NCBI GenBank assembly: GCA_025267735.1
Contig: CM046309.1
Coordinates: 53,326,319-53,390,318 of the forward strand
From: Mactra quadrangularis
Taxonomy: Eukaryota > Mollusca > Bivalvia > Venerida > Mactridae
Direction of reading: 5' to 3'
Length of the DNA stretch: 64,000 bases
Numbering within the stretch: the first letter of the stretch is position 1; every line of letters begins with the position of its first letter. Both the position numbers and the translations under genes were made by a program. Below the pieces are notes generated by a model, which searched no databases, was not told the DNA's origin, and was given only the letters and a program-made list of their open reading frames with translations. Of this stretch, positions 39,801-54,800 are shown piece by piece.

Positions 39801-42800
39801 GTTTGGTACATTTTTTGTAGTAGTACAAACTTGCTGCTTCTAGAGAGTTCAGTGGGTGTTTTATTTTGAAAATGGACTGTGTGGTTAAAGTAGGTGATAA
39901 CTTGGACACTGTTTATAGTCTGTATCCATGATGACTAATTTGTTCAATTTTTATTGATTATGTTTGGATTAATTTACGATTGATAACTAAATTTATTTAT
40001 TAATTGTGACATGCAAGTGAGAGCTTAAAATAATGTTATTCTTTTATTGCCTATTAAAATGAAAGAACGTCTGTTATCTATTAAGTTTGTGTTTGACATG
40101 TTTGTATGTTTTATACAGTGTGATCTTGACAGCCTGTTGAGATGTACAGATTTTCTACAAGTGTTTTAATGTCTTAATATTTAATTGATTTGTATGTTGT
40201 GTTTTTTATTTGGAATTTAATGGGCATAATTGTCGAAAGTATAGGTTTGCAATACTAATGGTATTCTTTTTTGTTTGTATCTATCTATTCATACTGCATC
40301 ACACTCTATGAGCATTATGTGCAGGTTTGTAGAAAGAATAATAATTAAAATCATAATTTTCATGAAACTTGGCACTTGTTTGTGCATACTTTGTACTGTG
40401 ATATAAAAGTATGATAGATATTGATATTGCCGCCATATGCAGTGAAATACTGAAGAAATAAAGACCTAAAATTTATAGTGCATGTGAAAAAGAGGGTCAG
40501 GTTATAAGGCCAAATATAGTTGTCAAAAAGTGGGGTCAAAAAGCAAGATTTTTTTTAATTATATTTTTTTTTGTCAATTGTTCAGCGATATTACTTGTAA
40601 AGCTCACTCAATTAGGGTCCCTTTTTGTAGACTTTTAGTATATTTTCAACTAATGTTGACTTCAAAAGAATTATGGTTGGCAGTTAAAACAATATGGCTG
40701 GTCGGGAAGCCAGAAACAAGCCATTTTTAGGCCTAAGTGTTTATACATGATAATGATGTTTACTATACGTTTTTCATAACTATCTGTTGTATTTGCTAAA
40801 ACGATTATTTTTCATATTGCGAATCCGTCTGATTGTATGCATCCAATCATTGTCCATTCATCGAGGGCGTTTCAACTACTTTAATATTTGTCCTAGTATT
40901 TGTACATGTAAATTATGTTGTCTTTGATTTAAACAAATAGTTTTTAAATTATGTTAATTTTTGATGTTATGTAGATAGTAAGTAGATGCCACTGTTCAAA
41001 TTGTTTAACTTGTACTGTTAGAAAGTTAGGGACAGACCTAATGTCTTGTCTGTAGATGTCGTAACACTCGTTTTACTATTGGTTTGGTGGATTTTTATTG
41101 CACGGAAATGACCTTGTATACTAGATGTGCTGCTTTAGATGAGTGAATTTAGAAGATTAAGTAATGAAATGCACATTTCATTTTTTTTAAACAGTGGCAT
41201 GATTTTTTTTATATATAACTTTCATATGGCTGTCTTCTCATTAACCAACTAGCCCATACAACAGGGAGAGGGAAAAGTAATCATTTTATATACTTAGGCT
41301 AGTTGAAAATTTTGCAAAATACTATAGAATGTAATAATTGGGCTAGATTAGTGCTTGTGAAAATTTATGGAAAGATATGTTTGCAATCATATTTAAAATG
41401 CATGCATTGTGTTAACCTCAGATTTCGTGTTACCTATAATATTATAGTGTTTAGAATAATGAACAATATTCATGTCCATATTTGGTGTTATCTTTTACGA
41501 ATAAATCAAAGACTAATAATTGGTGGGCATGAATTTGTCTTAGATACGTTAATATGACATCTGAATGAAATACATTTAAAATGGGACGTCTTTTGTAGAC
41601 TTTATTATAGTTTAGATCAAAAGTTTCATTGTTCAAACAAGTACAAATCCATTTCGCAAATGATGTACGGGTTTTATATCTAAGAATTATATAGCCAGCT
41701 ATATGTTATAGACTGACATGGATTCTTGATAAATCATTTTCGTTAAATAAGTTAAGGATTATTGCATTTTGTCTGAATGATAAGTGAAAGACCAATAAAC
41801 TTTGATAGATCGCGAGTCGACCAGATTGATATTTTGACAATGTAGACAATCACCAAGACGGCATAACCACTTTTACTTGAGTACTGTTTATCATTGGGTT
41901 AAATCATGGTTTTTGTTTAATACCATTATATTGCAAACCTGGGCTTTCACATTAAGTGGTCCTACCGTCTTTTAGCCTGGCCTCAGATAATTGATTTTCA
42001 AGGGATTTTATATACTGATGTTGGCTTTGATATTGAATTGGTTTTTATTGATAATTTATTATGGATTAGAGTCTTAAGGCTTTTTTCATGTGATTTTGAG
42101 TAAATGGAAATTTTTATCTCGGACGGCTATGAAATTTTGGAATTACATACTGTGATTTTCTGGGGTTTGACAGCCGGTTCTGTGAGTGTTTAAAATTCTG
42201 TGATAGATTTCTTGAAGGGAGTATTTTGATACTTAGTTTTCTTACTTTTTTGTGCAGATATTTGAAATATGAATAGTGTCACTTGGAGTTTAATTTGGAC
42301 ATAAAACAATAGAATTGTGATGATTTGGATTAATAAATTATAACAAATTTTGATTTTTGTAATAAAAAAATCATGAAAATGTGACATCCTACATATAAGC
42401 CTTTCCAAACATACATAAAATGACTTGATAAAAGGAACTGATGTCTAGTATCAGAGTGACTAGAATTTGATGCTAAATTGATGAGATATAGACTTGAAAA
42501 TTACTTTTGCCTGATTAATACTCACTTCAAGATGGATCAGCTGATAGCTTTGTCTCAAAGAGAGAAGGAAAATATCTTACCTCAAATAAACCATGACAAT
42601 GTTATGAGTAGTAAATCTAAACGAAAGAAACGAGCGCCACTGTCTTCTACCTCTTCTGGAAATAGGTCAGCCTCGGCTTCAGTTCCTCCAAGAACAAAAC
42701 TAACTGATCCCTTGTTCCAGTTGAAGGGACAACAGATGAAGACGCAAGGAGTGGTTGATGAACAACTGGCCAACAAAATAGCAATGGTATTGTTGGCTAG

Positions 42801-45800
42801 ATCTAATACTGACTTGTCTTTAAATTCTTGTACCAGATACAAGTATGCTGAGACAAGTTCTGGAGAGTATAGTTTTGATTTAGACTTAAGTTATGACCAG
42901 ACGTATGCAATATTTGATAGTTTTGATCATCCTTGTATATATGAGAGAGATTTAACTTGCGATGGAGTAGGGCTTTCACCACATGTATTCTATGAAACGG
43001 TATATTTATATTATTAATGTTCATGTTTTTATCTTGTAGATTTGGTTGCTGGGAATTATTTTTTTTGGTGCGGAGGAATATGGTGTATGATTTTTTTTTC
43101 AGTTGATATTATCCAGGGCTCGAATTTAACAAAATATTGTACTTGCAAAATTTTGCGAGTTGATTTTATTCTAACTCACAAAAATGAAAAAACTCACTCG
43201 CATTTTTCTCTAAGTTTTAATGGCAAACATAGTAACTTTTCATATATGCAATATAACATAGAACTATATTTAACTATAGATAGAACAAGAGCGTCATTGT
43301 AGGATAGACAAAGAATATCGAAAATGTTTGTACTGTGAATTTTAATTAATGCTATCGATCTATTTGACTGTTTCAATGCTGATTTGAGCCTCATTTGTTT
43401 AAACAGAAAGATTTATGTTGCGATTTCAACTCTTGAAAATTTGTAAGTTAAAATAAAAGTTACTCACAATTTTCAAAATCCACTTGCATTTTGCCAGTAT
43501 GTGAGCTAAAATTTGAGCCCTGTATTATTCTGGGTTTTTTTGTATTTCATAGATAGATAGCTTAATTACTCTTTGCAAGTCAAGCAGTCATTGCCTTAAC
43601 CCCCTAGCCTGAAGCCCAAAATTAGAAAAAAATTGATCCAGGCAAATGAAAATCACTACATAGTTGGGCTAGTTGACAATTTTGTCCTTTACTATATGAT
43701 TTTTGAAATCAGACTAGTGCTTGTGAAAATATAAAGGCAATGACTGCTGCAGTGATTGAACTTAGTTAAGAAATTTTCTCTTTAGATACTTCAGGCTGTT
43801 TACTTGTTTTTTTACTGTAGATGTTTCATATTGACAACTCCACATGTATAAATATATTCTGAGACTATTTTGGTAGAACTGGAATTGTATGAACTTAATG
43901 TTTTAAGAGTTTTCCTGAAACTGTCATTCACCTTTTGACACCCTTTTTTCTCTTGAAAACTGATTTTCTTCTTCTCTTGTCACTTGGTGTTTTTCAGTAT
44001 TTGGGAAGAGGAATGAGGGCCTTATGCATTTTAGGACATTTGGGGAAATTTTAATTGCAATTTCATTGATAGAGATAAGAAAATTTCAGAACAAAAAATT
44101 GGAGGAAACTCTTTGATTTCATTGATATTTAAGAAGGGGAAGGGGTCTGTTAATGGCCCCTATTATACAAGGAAAAATATCTGTGCTTAACCTTAATGTT
44201 TTAGTACAAACTGAATACAGTAAAACTTGGTTATAACATACTCGGTTATAACATACACTCGGTTACAACATACCATTTTTCCTGGCCCATTCTTCATATT
44301 TTGTATGTAACATACTTAGTATGCTATATGGATATAACATACCTCGGTTATAACATACCTTTTTTCTTTGGCCCAGCGAGTATGTTATAACCGAGTTTTA
44401 CTGTATTATTTTGATAGTAAGGTGCAAATTCAAGCTGGGGTTTTACAGCCATGACTTCTCATTTATTTTTCATGAAATTCCCAGTTACTCTGTGGTCAAG
44501 ATTACATGTGTGAAAGATATGTAAATATTAATAAACTTTTAAAGAGCTAGGCATCATTGAAGTAATTAAATGAAGAGATTAAACAAGAGAGGTCAACGCT
44601 TTAATTTAATTTGAAATTCCAAAATTGGTAAACATGCTAATATCCACTGCTTGCTGTAAAGTTTTTAATATGATTCAATCCTTAAACAAGTTAAGGTAGA
44701 ATTACTAGAGTATTGGTAATAATAAGAAAGAAGCATGTAGGAGCCATAGTCCAGTGGTAGGATGCCCTCTGAGGTATCAAGAAAACCTGAGTTCAAACTC
44801 CCATCAGGGATATTGCTAATTTCCTTGAGCTAGGAAATAACCTGCTATCACTTTACTCCATCCAAGAGTGAATGGGTACCTGCTAGGGTGGTATAATTCT
44901 GTTGCACCAATATGTTAGAGTAAGCGGAGTAAAAGACTCCCCAAGGAGATTGATAAATAGATATCAGGGGTAATAGCAGTAAAATTGGTGAATGTGCATA
45001 AGCATAAAACTTTGATTATTAAAAAATGCAAAAACAGAAAATAGTCATAAAAACACAGGGCACATCACTAATGATTCTTTTAGAGTCTGTGCAGAATCCA
45101 TGTCAAAACCCCTTGTTTCCAGGCAACGAAGCAACAATATTTAGAAACAGGAATTTCCTGAATCTTATGAAGTCTTAATGATTAAGTGTCCACATATTTG
45201 TTTAACCACCTCAACTATAACCACAATATGCAGGGGGTTCCCTTTTTCTATGTTATTATTTTAATGAGAAAAAATGAAAAGTTTGTGTTTGCGTTATTTA
45301 CTTAAATTAATCAAACTGAGCTGTCACTTGTTAAAAGCGACAAGACAATGAAACCTAACTGATAGAAGCGTGGAAGAATGTTAATTTAAGGGTTAAAGGA
45401 GGGATCAAAGAACTGGTCGAGTTATCACGATTTATCATATTATAACAATGGAACAGATCTATGAGATTACGATATCTGAACCTTTTAAAACATGATGTAT
45501 ACTCACATTTTTAAATGTCATCATTACTATAATGAATTATATCATTTGTACTTTAATAAATGTAGAGAATATTTGTTTTATGCTGTTATTGGTATTTCTA
45601 CTTTCATTTTTCTGTCACCGGGCTCTCCCACCCACATTATTTGATGATTAATTATCAGTGGGTTGTTTTAAATAAATTGAGATAAATGAGATAAAATTTG
45701 GAACTGTCTCTATGCATTCTCAATTTGTTGGTTTTGTAATTTCATTGTAAAATGTGATCTATTGCACTGCATGTTGTTATCAGTTGTAATTAGAAAATAA

Positions 45801-48800
45801 CTGATTTAGATTTAAGTTTGGTTATGATGTTTGAAAAAAACATCAGCTTAAAACATATATGAAGCCTTCTTATTATATGATTTAGGTCTTTCTTTTCATA
45901 AAGCCCCAAGAGCTTCAGCTTTGCGAATAAAAGTTCTAAAAGTTTGTTATATTAAGTAACCAGTGCATTACTTACTCTCATTCAGAATGTAGATTTGTTT
46001 TCAGGCTCGAGAAACATTACAAAAAGTATATTTTTATACTAATTTAGTTTAGCTGGATTTAATTCGAAACAAGTTCATGCAACTTATATTAATTACTTTC
46101 GAGTCTGCTTCCTGGCCCCCCGATACTAAGCTAGTAGGATAAAGTTTCTTGCTCAAGGAAACAACAGGATAGGTTTTGGATAGGATTTGAACCTACGTGG
46201 ATCTGGCTATCCAACGATTACCAGTCCAATGTTGTAACCGCTCAGCCACATCCTACAAAAAGTAGAAGGGACAATCTGGGGTTCCATAGAATTTTGAGTT
46301 TATTTATTTCCATTGCAGTGGAAAAAGTTGCCCGAGAATTTTTTAGATTTTACCTGCCTCTGGCTGGTCTTGCTGCCCTGCTCATTATTATGTCAACAAT
46401 TGTCAGCTTGATTGACTAGATATGTGCTTAGCGATTACTGGATATATGGTTACTTTAAGGTGTTAGTCTTGATATAGGGGCTTTAAGATGTTTACATTTA
46501 TATAAAAATGTTTCTTCATTGAAGACATGTACGGCAATAAATTGTGTGAATATTTTAATAGTTCTGTCAAATATCTACTTGTCGTTAAGATAGAATTTTA
46601 ATAAAGTGTACAGTAGACGTGATCCTCATGTTATGAAGGGATTATCTCCCTTTGTTTGTCAAGGTTTATCTTGTCTGTCATGAAGACAAATCCCTGATGC
46701 AATAATATAGAATCATATACAATTACGTTTGATATATTGGATGGGAAAGTTACATAAAACGTATGGAAATGGCCGTGAATATGAGAATTTCTCAATTTTA
46801 GCAAAGCCTCTGAACCTAGGTAAAATAAATTGACTCTATATTCAATTTTCTTTATGATCATACTTAACTGTTCACCAATTTAATATCAAAACATTAAATG
46901 TTCGTGGGAACTATGTTTATCACTTTAAGTACTGTTTTGGAATAATGTTGGAATTAAATTTATTGCTTTAAATTCTTTTTCGGATTGATGTTTGAATTTT
47001 GTTGATCACTTTAAGTACTTTTTTGGAATAATGCTGGAATTTTTTAATCTAAGAATTTATCATGTAATATTTGCAATCATGGTTGATTTTAACTTGTCTT
47101 GTACATGCTATTTTGTATTTGGCTGATTTTGGATATTTTATGTTATGTTAAGTATGGGTGTTGTAAAAGATTTCTTTGAAAATAAGACAGGTGTATGTCC
47201 AACATTTTCAGTAATTTTTTTGTCACCATCTATATTGGGGCTGAAGAATGGTCGTTTCCCATTGAGACAAACTCACAAAAATATGAAGAAAATTTAGAGT
47301 TTCTCATGATTTTTTTGTATAATTAGATCTACATGTTTTACAATTTTTGAAAACGTTGGTGCTAAAGTTTACAATTTGAAGGGTAGGAGATGTTGCAATC
47401 ATCCTCTTAAGTATTCTTGACCACTAGCCCAATTAACTTTTTAATAGTAATGAGCAAATTTTCAACTAGCCTGACCATATCAAGTATACCAAGTATAATT
47501 ATTTTTTACTAGCCCATCAATTTTTATTAGTTCGAGGCTTAGGTTTATGTGGGTTAAGGCAATGAATGGTGTTGCGAAAAAAGTAGAAAAAAAAATCACT
47601 GATTATAGGTTTTACATGCTGAAATAAATAGAATGAGAGATAAAAGTTCAATGTGCTAGACGTCTCGATCGTATCCATCTAGACTTATGTTACACACTTT
47701 GTTGAAAAAGATTGGAAAACCTAAACTCATGTGTTGTCTATCAAAAACTCAAGTATAAAAAAACGTTACAAACTAGAATAATATAGTTTGACAAATGATC
47801 TTAATTGTGATCGCATTAAGTAGCAATTAGAGACGGTTTATGTGTAAGGTTACATCAGTGTAAATAGAACGGCGAGATTTCCACTCGAAAGCCTCTTGGT
47901 TACATTGAGTGTATTTTGTCTTGGGGTGGTTGTGACACGAGTGATATCTCGTAACATCTTGTAACTTATCTTTGTTCGAAAACTGCATAATTAATTAGAT
48001 CATGTCAGAATTATATGTCTATTAAACAATCTTCGTACATATTTGATTGGTTAACGGGACATTTGAAAGTTTGTATTTAAGTATCACAGTATTTGAACCA
48101 TAGGTGTATGGTACTATAGTGTGAACTCTAGGAAATTAAAAATGGCTTACTTAGCAAAATTTCAGAAGAATTCTTCTGCTGGAAATATGGTAAAAACTCA
48201 TTTATAATCATGTATTATTTGTTTTGTTTTTTAGTTTATTTATTTTGGTTGAGCGCTCGTTTAACAAAAATAAAGTAAATCTGTAACATAAATGATTTCT
48301 TATGTACTTTTTGTTTAAAAATGTTTTTTTGTCTTTGTTATGAATTTTTTTTTGGTTTTTGTTTTGGTAGTAGATTGTTCTATTTGGTTCTAATGTTGAG
48401 AGGGTTTGCTTGTACTTTATTTCACAAAATAAATGGATTGCTAGGAAAGATTGGGCTCTACCTAACTGTGTTGCCCCTATAAATAGAGTATTAATTATTA
48501 TAATAACTTTTTAAAATATATAAGTTTTATCAGAACAGTGATTCTGTGATACAAAATGCTATTATAAAAATTCTGTATATGAAGTAATAGTTCTCATTAA
48601 TACAATAATTTATTAGATATTCATGTAGCTATATAAATGATAATAAAAATTGACATAATGCATAAATATTTAAGAAATAATGTGCAGTTGTTCATATTTT
48701 GTGTCAAAATTAAATGAGAGATTTTGCACAAGTAAAATTTTATAATTTAATAAGTGTATCAAAGCAAGGGCATCAGCTCTTGGACTATTTACTTTCCTTA

Positions 48801-51800
48801 AGGCAAACTTGCCTTGTTTAACCAGCTCAAAACATTATAATAATAGTATACTGTGATAGAATCGAGGACAGAACGAAACACTATTGTAACCCTCTTTAAT
48901 TTCAAATGAAGTTACAACAGTGTTTCATTCAGTCCTCGGAATATGATATAAGTCATCATAAATAACCTTAAATAATTGTATACATGTATATTGTTGAATA
49001 AATTAAAATAACTATTTTCTGTTCCATGTTAAGAACCTTGATGCACACACACACACAAACACTTGTTTTATTAGAGTATTTATTTTAAAGAATTATCATC
49101 TCTATTGTTTATACATATAATAAAATTTCAGCTTCATCCCAGACCTTACATGAGTTTTATAGGAAATGTACCCGTCATAGAAAAACAAGGAAGATGTACT
49201 AAAGAGGTAAATTTGAATACATGAAATTATATGGATGTTTGACTTGGTTATGTAACTATGTTCATTTTGTGACTCTTTAGGCTCTTCAGTCTCTCCAAAA
49301 AAGACATATTGATGGGCTATATCTTCAATTATGCAAATTATGTACTATTGTCACTTTAACATTTAAATCTGGCCTCACTACTTACTTTTGTGTCGCCTGT
49401 AAAGGTGACATTTGGGTTACTCTCTGTGATGTTGGCAGCCAATGTGTCCCCTTAGTGCTTGTCCGTAGCAAAAGTTCAATACTATAAAAGCTACTAAATC
49501 AAAACTTCACTAGCAGATATATCTTAAAGTTGAGAAGTGTAGTGCACAAGAACCATAACTCTTCACTTCTTTATTTTGGAGTTATTGCCCTTTGTTGCAT
49601 TTTCTTGTCTGGCTCATAAGTCCAAATCTATTGAACCTTAATTGACTTAAAACTAAACCGGTGGATGTACCTTATAAAAGAGAAGTGCAATGCACAAGAA
49701 GCGTAACTTTAGTCAGGGGACACATCCGACTTGTAAAGTTTTGGTTAGATGTATAAAATAGAACTAATTTTAGAAAATGTAAAATAGTAATTTTTAAAAA
49801 AATAATGAAGTTAGAACATTGTTGCATTTATCTGACAAATTATATTAAACTTTCAATGAATTGTTTATTCAGTGCTTTCAGTACTTTGATTATGTATTTT
49901 TATTATTGTTGTTGTATAAAGAAAGATGGAGATTGGAGAGCATGGAGTGCTCCAGCCTGGATACCTAGTTATAGTGAACACATGTATGTTCCTCTGGCTA
50001 GACAAATAGAGACACTTAGTGTACATCAATCTGTTGTAAGATATAAAACATTGTATATTTTATCATACATGGTTATGGTGGAGTTTTTATTTGATGGTGT
50101 TTTTTTATAAAACTAAAATATAATTTGATGGGTCAGTGCGAAACTAGTGTACATTCTACTTTATTTATATGTAGTTAGACTAGTTTGGCGCTTACCTATC
50201 AATATGATAACTTAATCATGGTTTATCACGGACAGCCACTCTTGGATAGCAATAGAAATAAGTTACCAAAATAATTTGCGCAGAGGATTCAGAATAAACA
50301 ATTACAATTTAAGTCTAGCTTGGGCATTTTCAGCCATAGAAATGTAATAACTATTTTGTGCACTATTTGAATCTTATCTATTTTTGACTGTTGCAAGAAT
50401 TGGATAGAACACCAGAGTGTGATAACATTCTCAAGGTCACCTGACTATATACCCTGCTTACTAGGTTTGTAACGATAGGGTTAAAACCGTATTGCAATAT
50501 ATTGCAATGGGTATCTGTTTTTTGCATAGACAATAGAAGCAGGCATTAAAGCACATTTAATTAGATCAACATCACATACATATGTGTATTTCAAATGCTT
50601 GCTTATACAAACATTTTAGTAAGTTGTGTGAAATGGATTATATGTTAAAAAGTGCATAGTTTTTTCATACCTTTAAATTTCAGATTCTGATAAAAACATT
50701 TAACATGGCAATAACTAAGTGCCAGTTCAGGGAAAATTGAACTGGTTAAAAACTGTCAGGATTCATATTGCAATATTAACTGCTATATCAGTTAACTGTT
50801 TCACCCCTACTGCTTACATATGACTAGGATCAATCCTCTATCATTTTCCAAGAGTGTTTGTCTTTGACACCAGAATGTTTTATTTTTGTGATTTAATACA
50901 GAGGTAAAGGTTTGGTGTCAGTGTATGATGACAGCATTGTCATCTAAAACCATTGTCATCATGTTGCATGATTTGTTATTGTTTCTACTAACTAATGCAT
51001 GTTTCAATTTTCAGCCTAGAAAGACAGTGAGTTACATAATTCCTTAAAAACAAATAATAACATTTCTATCCCTCCAAGTGCCTTCCTTCATTATTGCAAC
51101 TTAAAGTACATGTACTTTTCTTTTGAATTTGAGTAGAAAGTCTGGCTTGAACACTTAAATATTTAGTTGCCTTTGTATCAACCTGCTGCAGTATTAAAAA
51201 TAGTGTTCTTATATATGGCATAAGTTGTATTGTAAAATTTTATTGAATTGTCTGTGGCACATACATTAGCTCTGCTGATCTACTGTAGTGAATATTTAAA
51301 TCATGGGAATTAATGTATGCATCACTGACAGTTTAAAAAAAAGTTAACAATACTCAGATTCTGATTAAATCTCAATCTTAAATTTTCTTATTGGATAATC
51401 GGTGCTTATTTTACATAAGACAAGCTTGCAATAAGGTCATGTCTAGCTGACTTTTGCTATTAGAATATTTATAAAAAAAATAATTTTATGACTCAACTCA
51501 AGGATAGTCCAATCTTATCGTGGCTAACAAATAACTGTCACATCATGTTTCTTTAACTTGTTCCTTTAAGTGTAGCTTGCTGTTGTGACATTAAATAATG
51601 AATATACCTTTATATAGTCCTTTATCTTTCCCTCCAAAACATAACAGAAAACCTTGTCTATTATGGAATAAATTTCATTTCCTGTAAATCTTGCTTGCCT
51701 GAAAACCATTAGTTGTCACCTATTAAAACTTTACCCAAACTATAACCATGACCGTAGGGCTGTCATTGATAGAAAAGTTTTGTATCAGTATATCGAAAGG

Positions 51801-54800
51801 CAAGTATCAGTGATACCAGGGTATATCAGACAAGGAGTGTAATAGAAGCCACTATTTAATAATGCCCTCATTATGTCATGCATGATGTTAAAAGTTGTTT
51901 CAGACATGAAACAAACAGTATTTTGTTTTTGTTTTTAATACTTAACAGAAAACATGAAAACTCGGAAATATAAAAGAGTCCTTGTCTAGAACCTTGTACC
52001 TGAACTTGTAACTAAATGGATTGTATTGATATTCCAAATTGCCAATTGATATCGGATATATGTCAAGAATCAGTGATTTATGGATATCGCGATTTCCGAT
52101 GACAGCCCTACATGACAGTATTATACTATGAGGTGGAAACTGTCAAAGTCCTCATGGTGGTTTTGAAACAGTGTAATACTTGCATGTGAACTAACAGTTT
52201 ATTGTTTTCACCATAAAATTGTAGTTAGTTGGTGGTGGTGATGATGATGATGAAAAAATTGTTCAACCCTGTCCAAGGTTTGAGGTACACATGGGTAAAC
52301 AACCAGCTGTGGAAACCCCTCCAACAAAAACTGTGAATAAATCTACTTTAGATAGGGACAGGGTATGAGCTCACATCAGTGTTGTTGCTGTTATTGTTTA
52401 TATATTTACTGTTCCTACTGAGTACTGAATTATAATACTTTCTTTCTGATGTATTGCACATTAAAAGATGTTTATTATACACTTAAAATTATTTATTCAC
52501 TTTTCTCTTTTGGTGATTTTTTTCTGTTCTGGTTCAAATTCTTTGACTGTTTCTGTTGTATTGCACTGTATAATGAGTTTATTGTACACTTTAAATTATT
52601 TATTCACTTTTCAGTTTCTTGTGATTGTTTTCTGTTTAATTCAAGTTATTTGACACTTATGTATTATTTTTCACATTAACTACTAGTACCTAGTACTGTA
52701 GCTCTTACTATATTTATGTGCTATTCTATTAAATCAATTAAATTTCTTGAGCAATCTTTTGTATCAAGAATGAAAAATGTTCCTCGTTAATTTTAGAAAA
52801 GTATTCAGCTGTCCAACTGCCTGCTATGGACATTGACATGGTCCAACTGGTTGACAGTCAAAATGCCAAACAAATGATTTGGTTAATTTAACTGTAAACC
52901 ACCCAACTTATCTTAGACAGGCAATTTCAGTCTTTGCCTTAAATTATCACTAGGGCTAGCCTCTTATTTATTTCATTTTGTTGCTATTTGCCAGATTTTT
53001 AACTAGCCTTATTTCAACTAGATAATTTTCACTTGCCTTCGGCGTCAGGCTTGTGAGTTGAGGCAAAGTCTGCATTTAATGAAATGTGTTACTTAATATT
53101 TGTTGAACATAACTAGTATGGCTTAAAAAACTCAAGATTTTAATTCAATCACCATTGAAGTTTTATTTCAATACTTGATAGAATGTATTACATACTCGTG
53201 AACTACCATTTAATTTGAAGTATGTACATAAACTTTATCATAATTATAATAATGTACTTTGCACTTATAAAACATTAGATGCCACTTCTTTATTGTCACA
53301 GAATTTAAATGCACAATGTAGTTTTGGATATTCCACAAATCTGAGTTATCCATTTTGCTTAAGCATTTAATCTTATACATATATTTTAATACTTTGAATA
53401 CAAACTATGGAGAATTTGATTTTTTAAAAAAGTTTGAAAATTAACAAAGATATGTAATTGTAATTATTTAGACATTAATACATGACAGAGTTGGGCAGGA
53501 TGGCAGTAATTGGATAGCTAGTATGAAGAATGTCCTAAATGGTTACTGTTCAGAAAAATGATAAAAATTAAGTTACTGTATTTTGTTAGTGTATTAAAAT
53601 GTTAAATAGAAAAGCTAAATTCAACCTGTCTTCATATTTATATGTGGCACATATATTAACTCCCCTGATTTAAATATTCGTAATGGTATTTCAGTTCTCA
53701 GGGTCGATAAAATATATTTAGTTCAGTGGACAGTTGAATAAAATTGAACTATGTATTCAATTGAGAGATTTCATTCACAGAGGCACAATACAATTTGCCA
53801 CACTTTAATTATACATGTATTACTAAATTTGGTATCTAGAACGTTCATCTATTAATGTCAATATTCTGTTTAAATAAACCATTTATTACGATGCTGTTCA
53901 TCCAATCTTGATGGTTTGTTTACTAATTACGTTGAAATCAATCTATGTAATTGATTTATGCTTCTAGCTTGCTTGTTTATATGAATGTTACAAATCTTAC
54001 AGATTTTTCATTTAATATCTACATGATTTCTTTGTATTAGTTCTTTGTAGTCATACATTACTTAATTTTGTTGTTGTTTTATTGATCAGTAGCCCGTTCA
54101 ATTACACTAAACGTTACAGAACGTTCCGTAACGATACATTCGGAACTCCTCGGCCATTCGCTGCGAAAAATCTAATCTAATAAACAAATATGTAATCGTT
54201 AAGGCAATGAGTGATGTTTCAAAATTTACGGACTAAAAACGAAACATCACTCATTGCCTAAACAATCATATATTTGTTTACTACAACACCGGTAGTTTCA
54301 AAATAGCGTCTAAATATATCCGAGATTATTTGCAGTGAATGGCCGAGGAGTTCCGAATGTATCGTTATGTAACGTTCTGTAACGTTTTGTGTAATTGAAC
54401 ACGCTACAGGTCAAAACAAACCCTGTGTTTACGGCAACCTAATCTACCTCGCATTAGCAAATCTCACCAATTAAAGATTTATTTTTAATTTTGCCTTCAG
54501 GAATATTGAAAAGAAGATGATAAGTTAAAATCATTATTGGCTGCTAAAAATAACTTGGAGCCTGCCTTTCTAATTTTTTTTCAGACTGCTGCCATAAACA
54601 CAGGAATTTGTTTTGGCTTTATGTATCATTTATGTATAATATACTGATATATTTCTAGAAATATGTGGTGGAAGTCTTATTTTATCATAAATAACTTTTG
54701 TTTTGGGTTTTTATTATACATACATACTAATTATTTGTGTTGCTAAATGTATATAGAAATAAAATTTTGATATAACTATCATACTGATGTTATTCTATGG

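Noticed and set aside
43042..43394. Overlapping 86- and 66-codon frames on both strands
   Set aside because: Both fall in the hAT MITE at 43114.
44745..44805. tRNA gene on the plus strand
   Set aside because: Only promoter boxes are conserved; followed by the shared SINE body.
46176..46256. tRNA-Ser/Leu gene on the minus strand
   Set aside because: Boxes A and B are present but the acceptor stem does not pair, and a SINE body follows directly.
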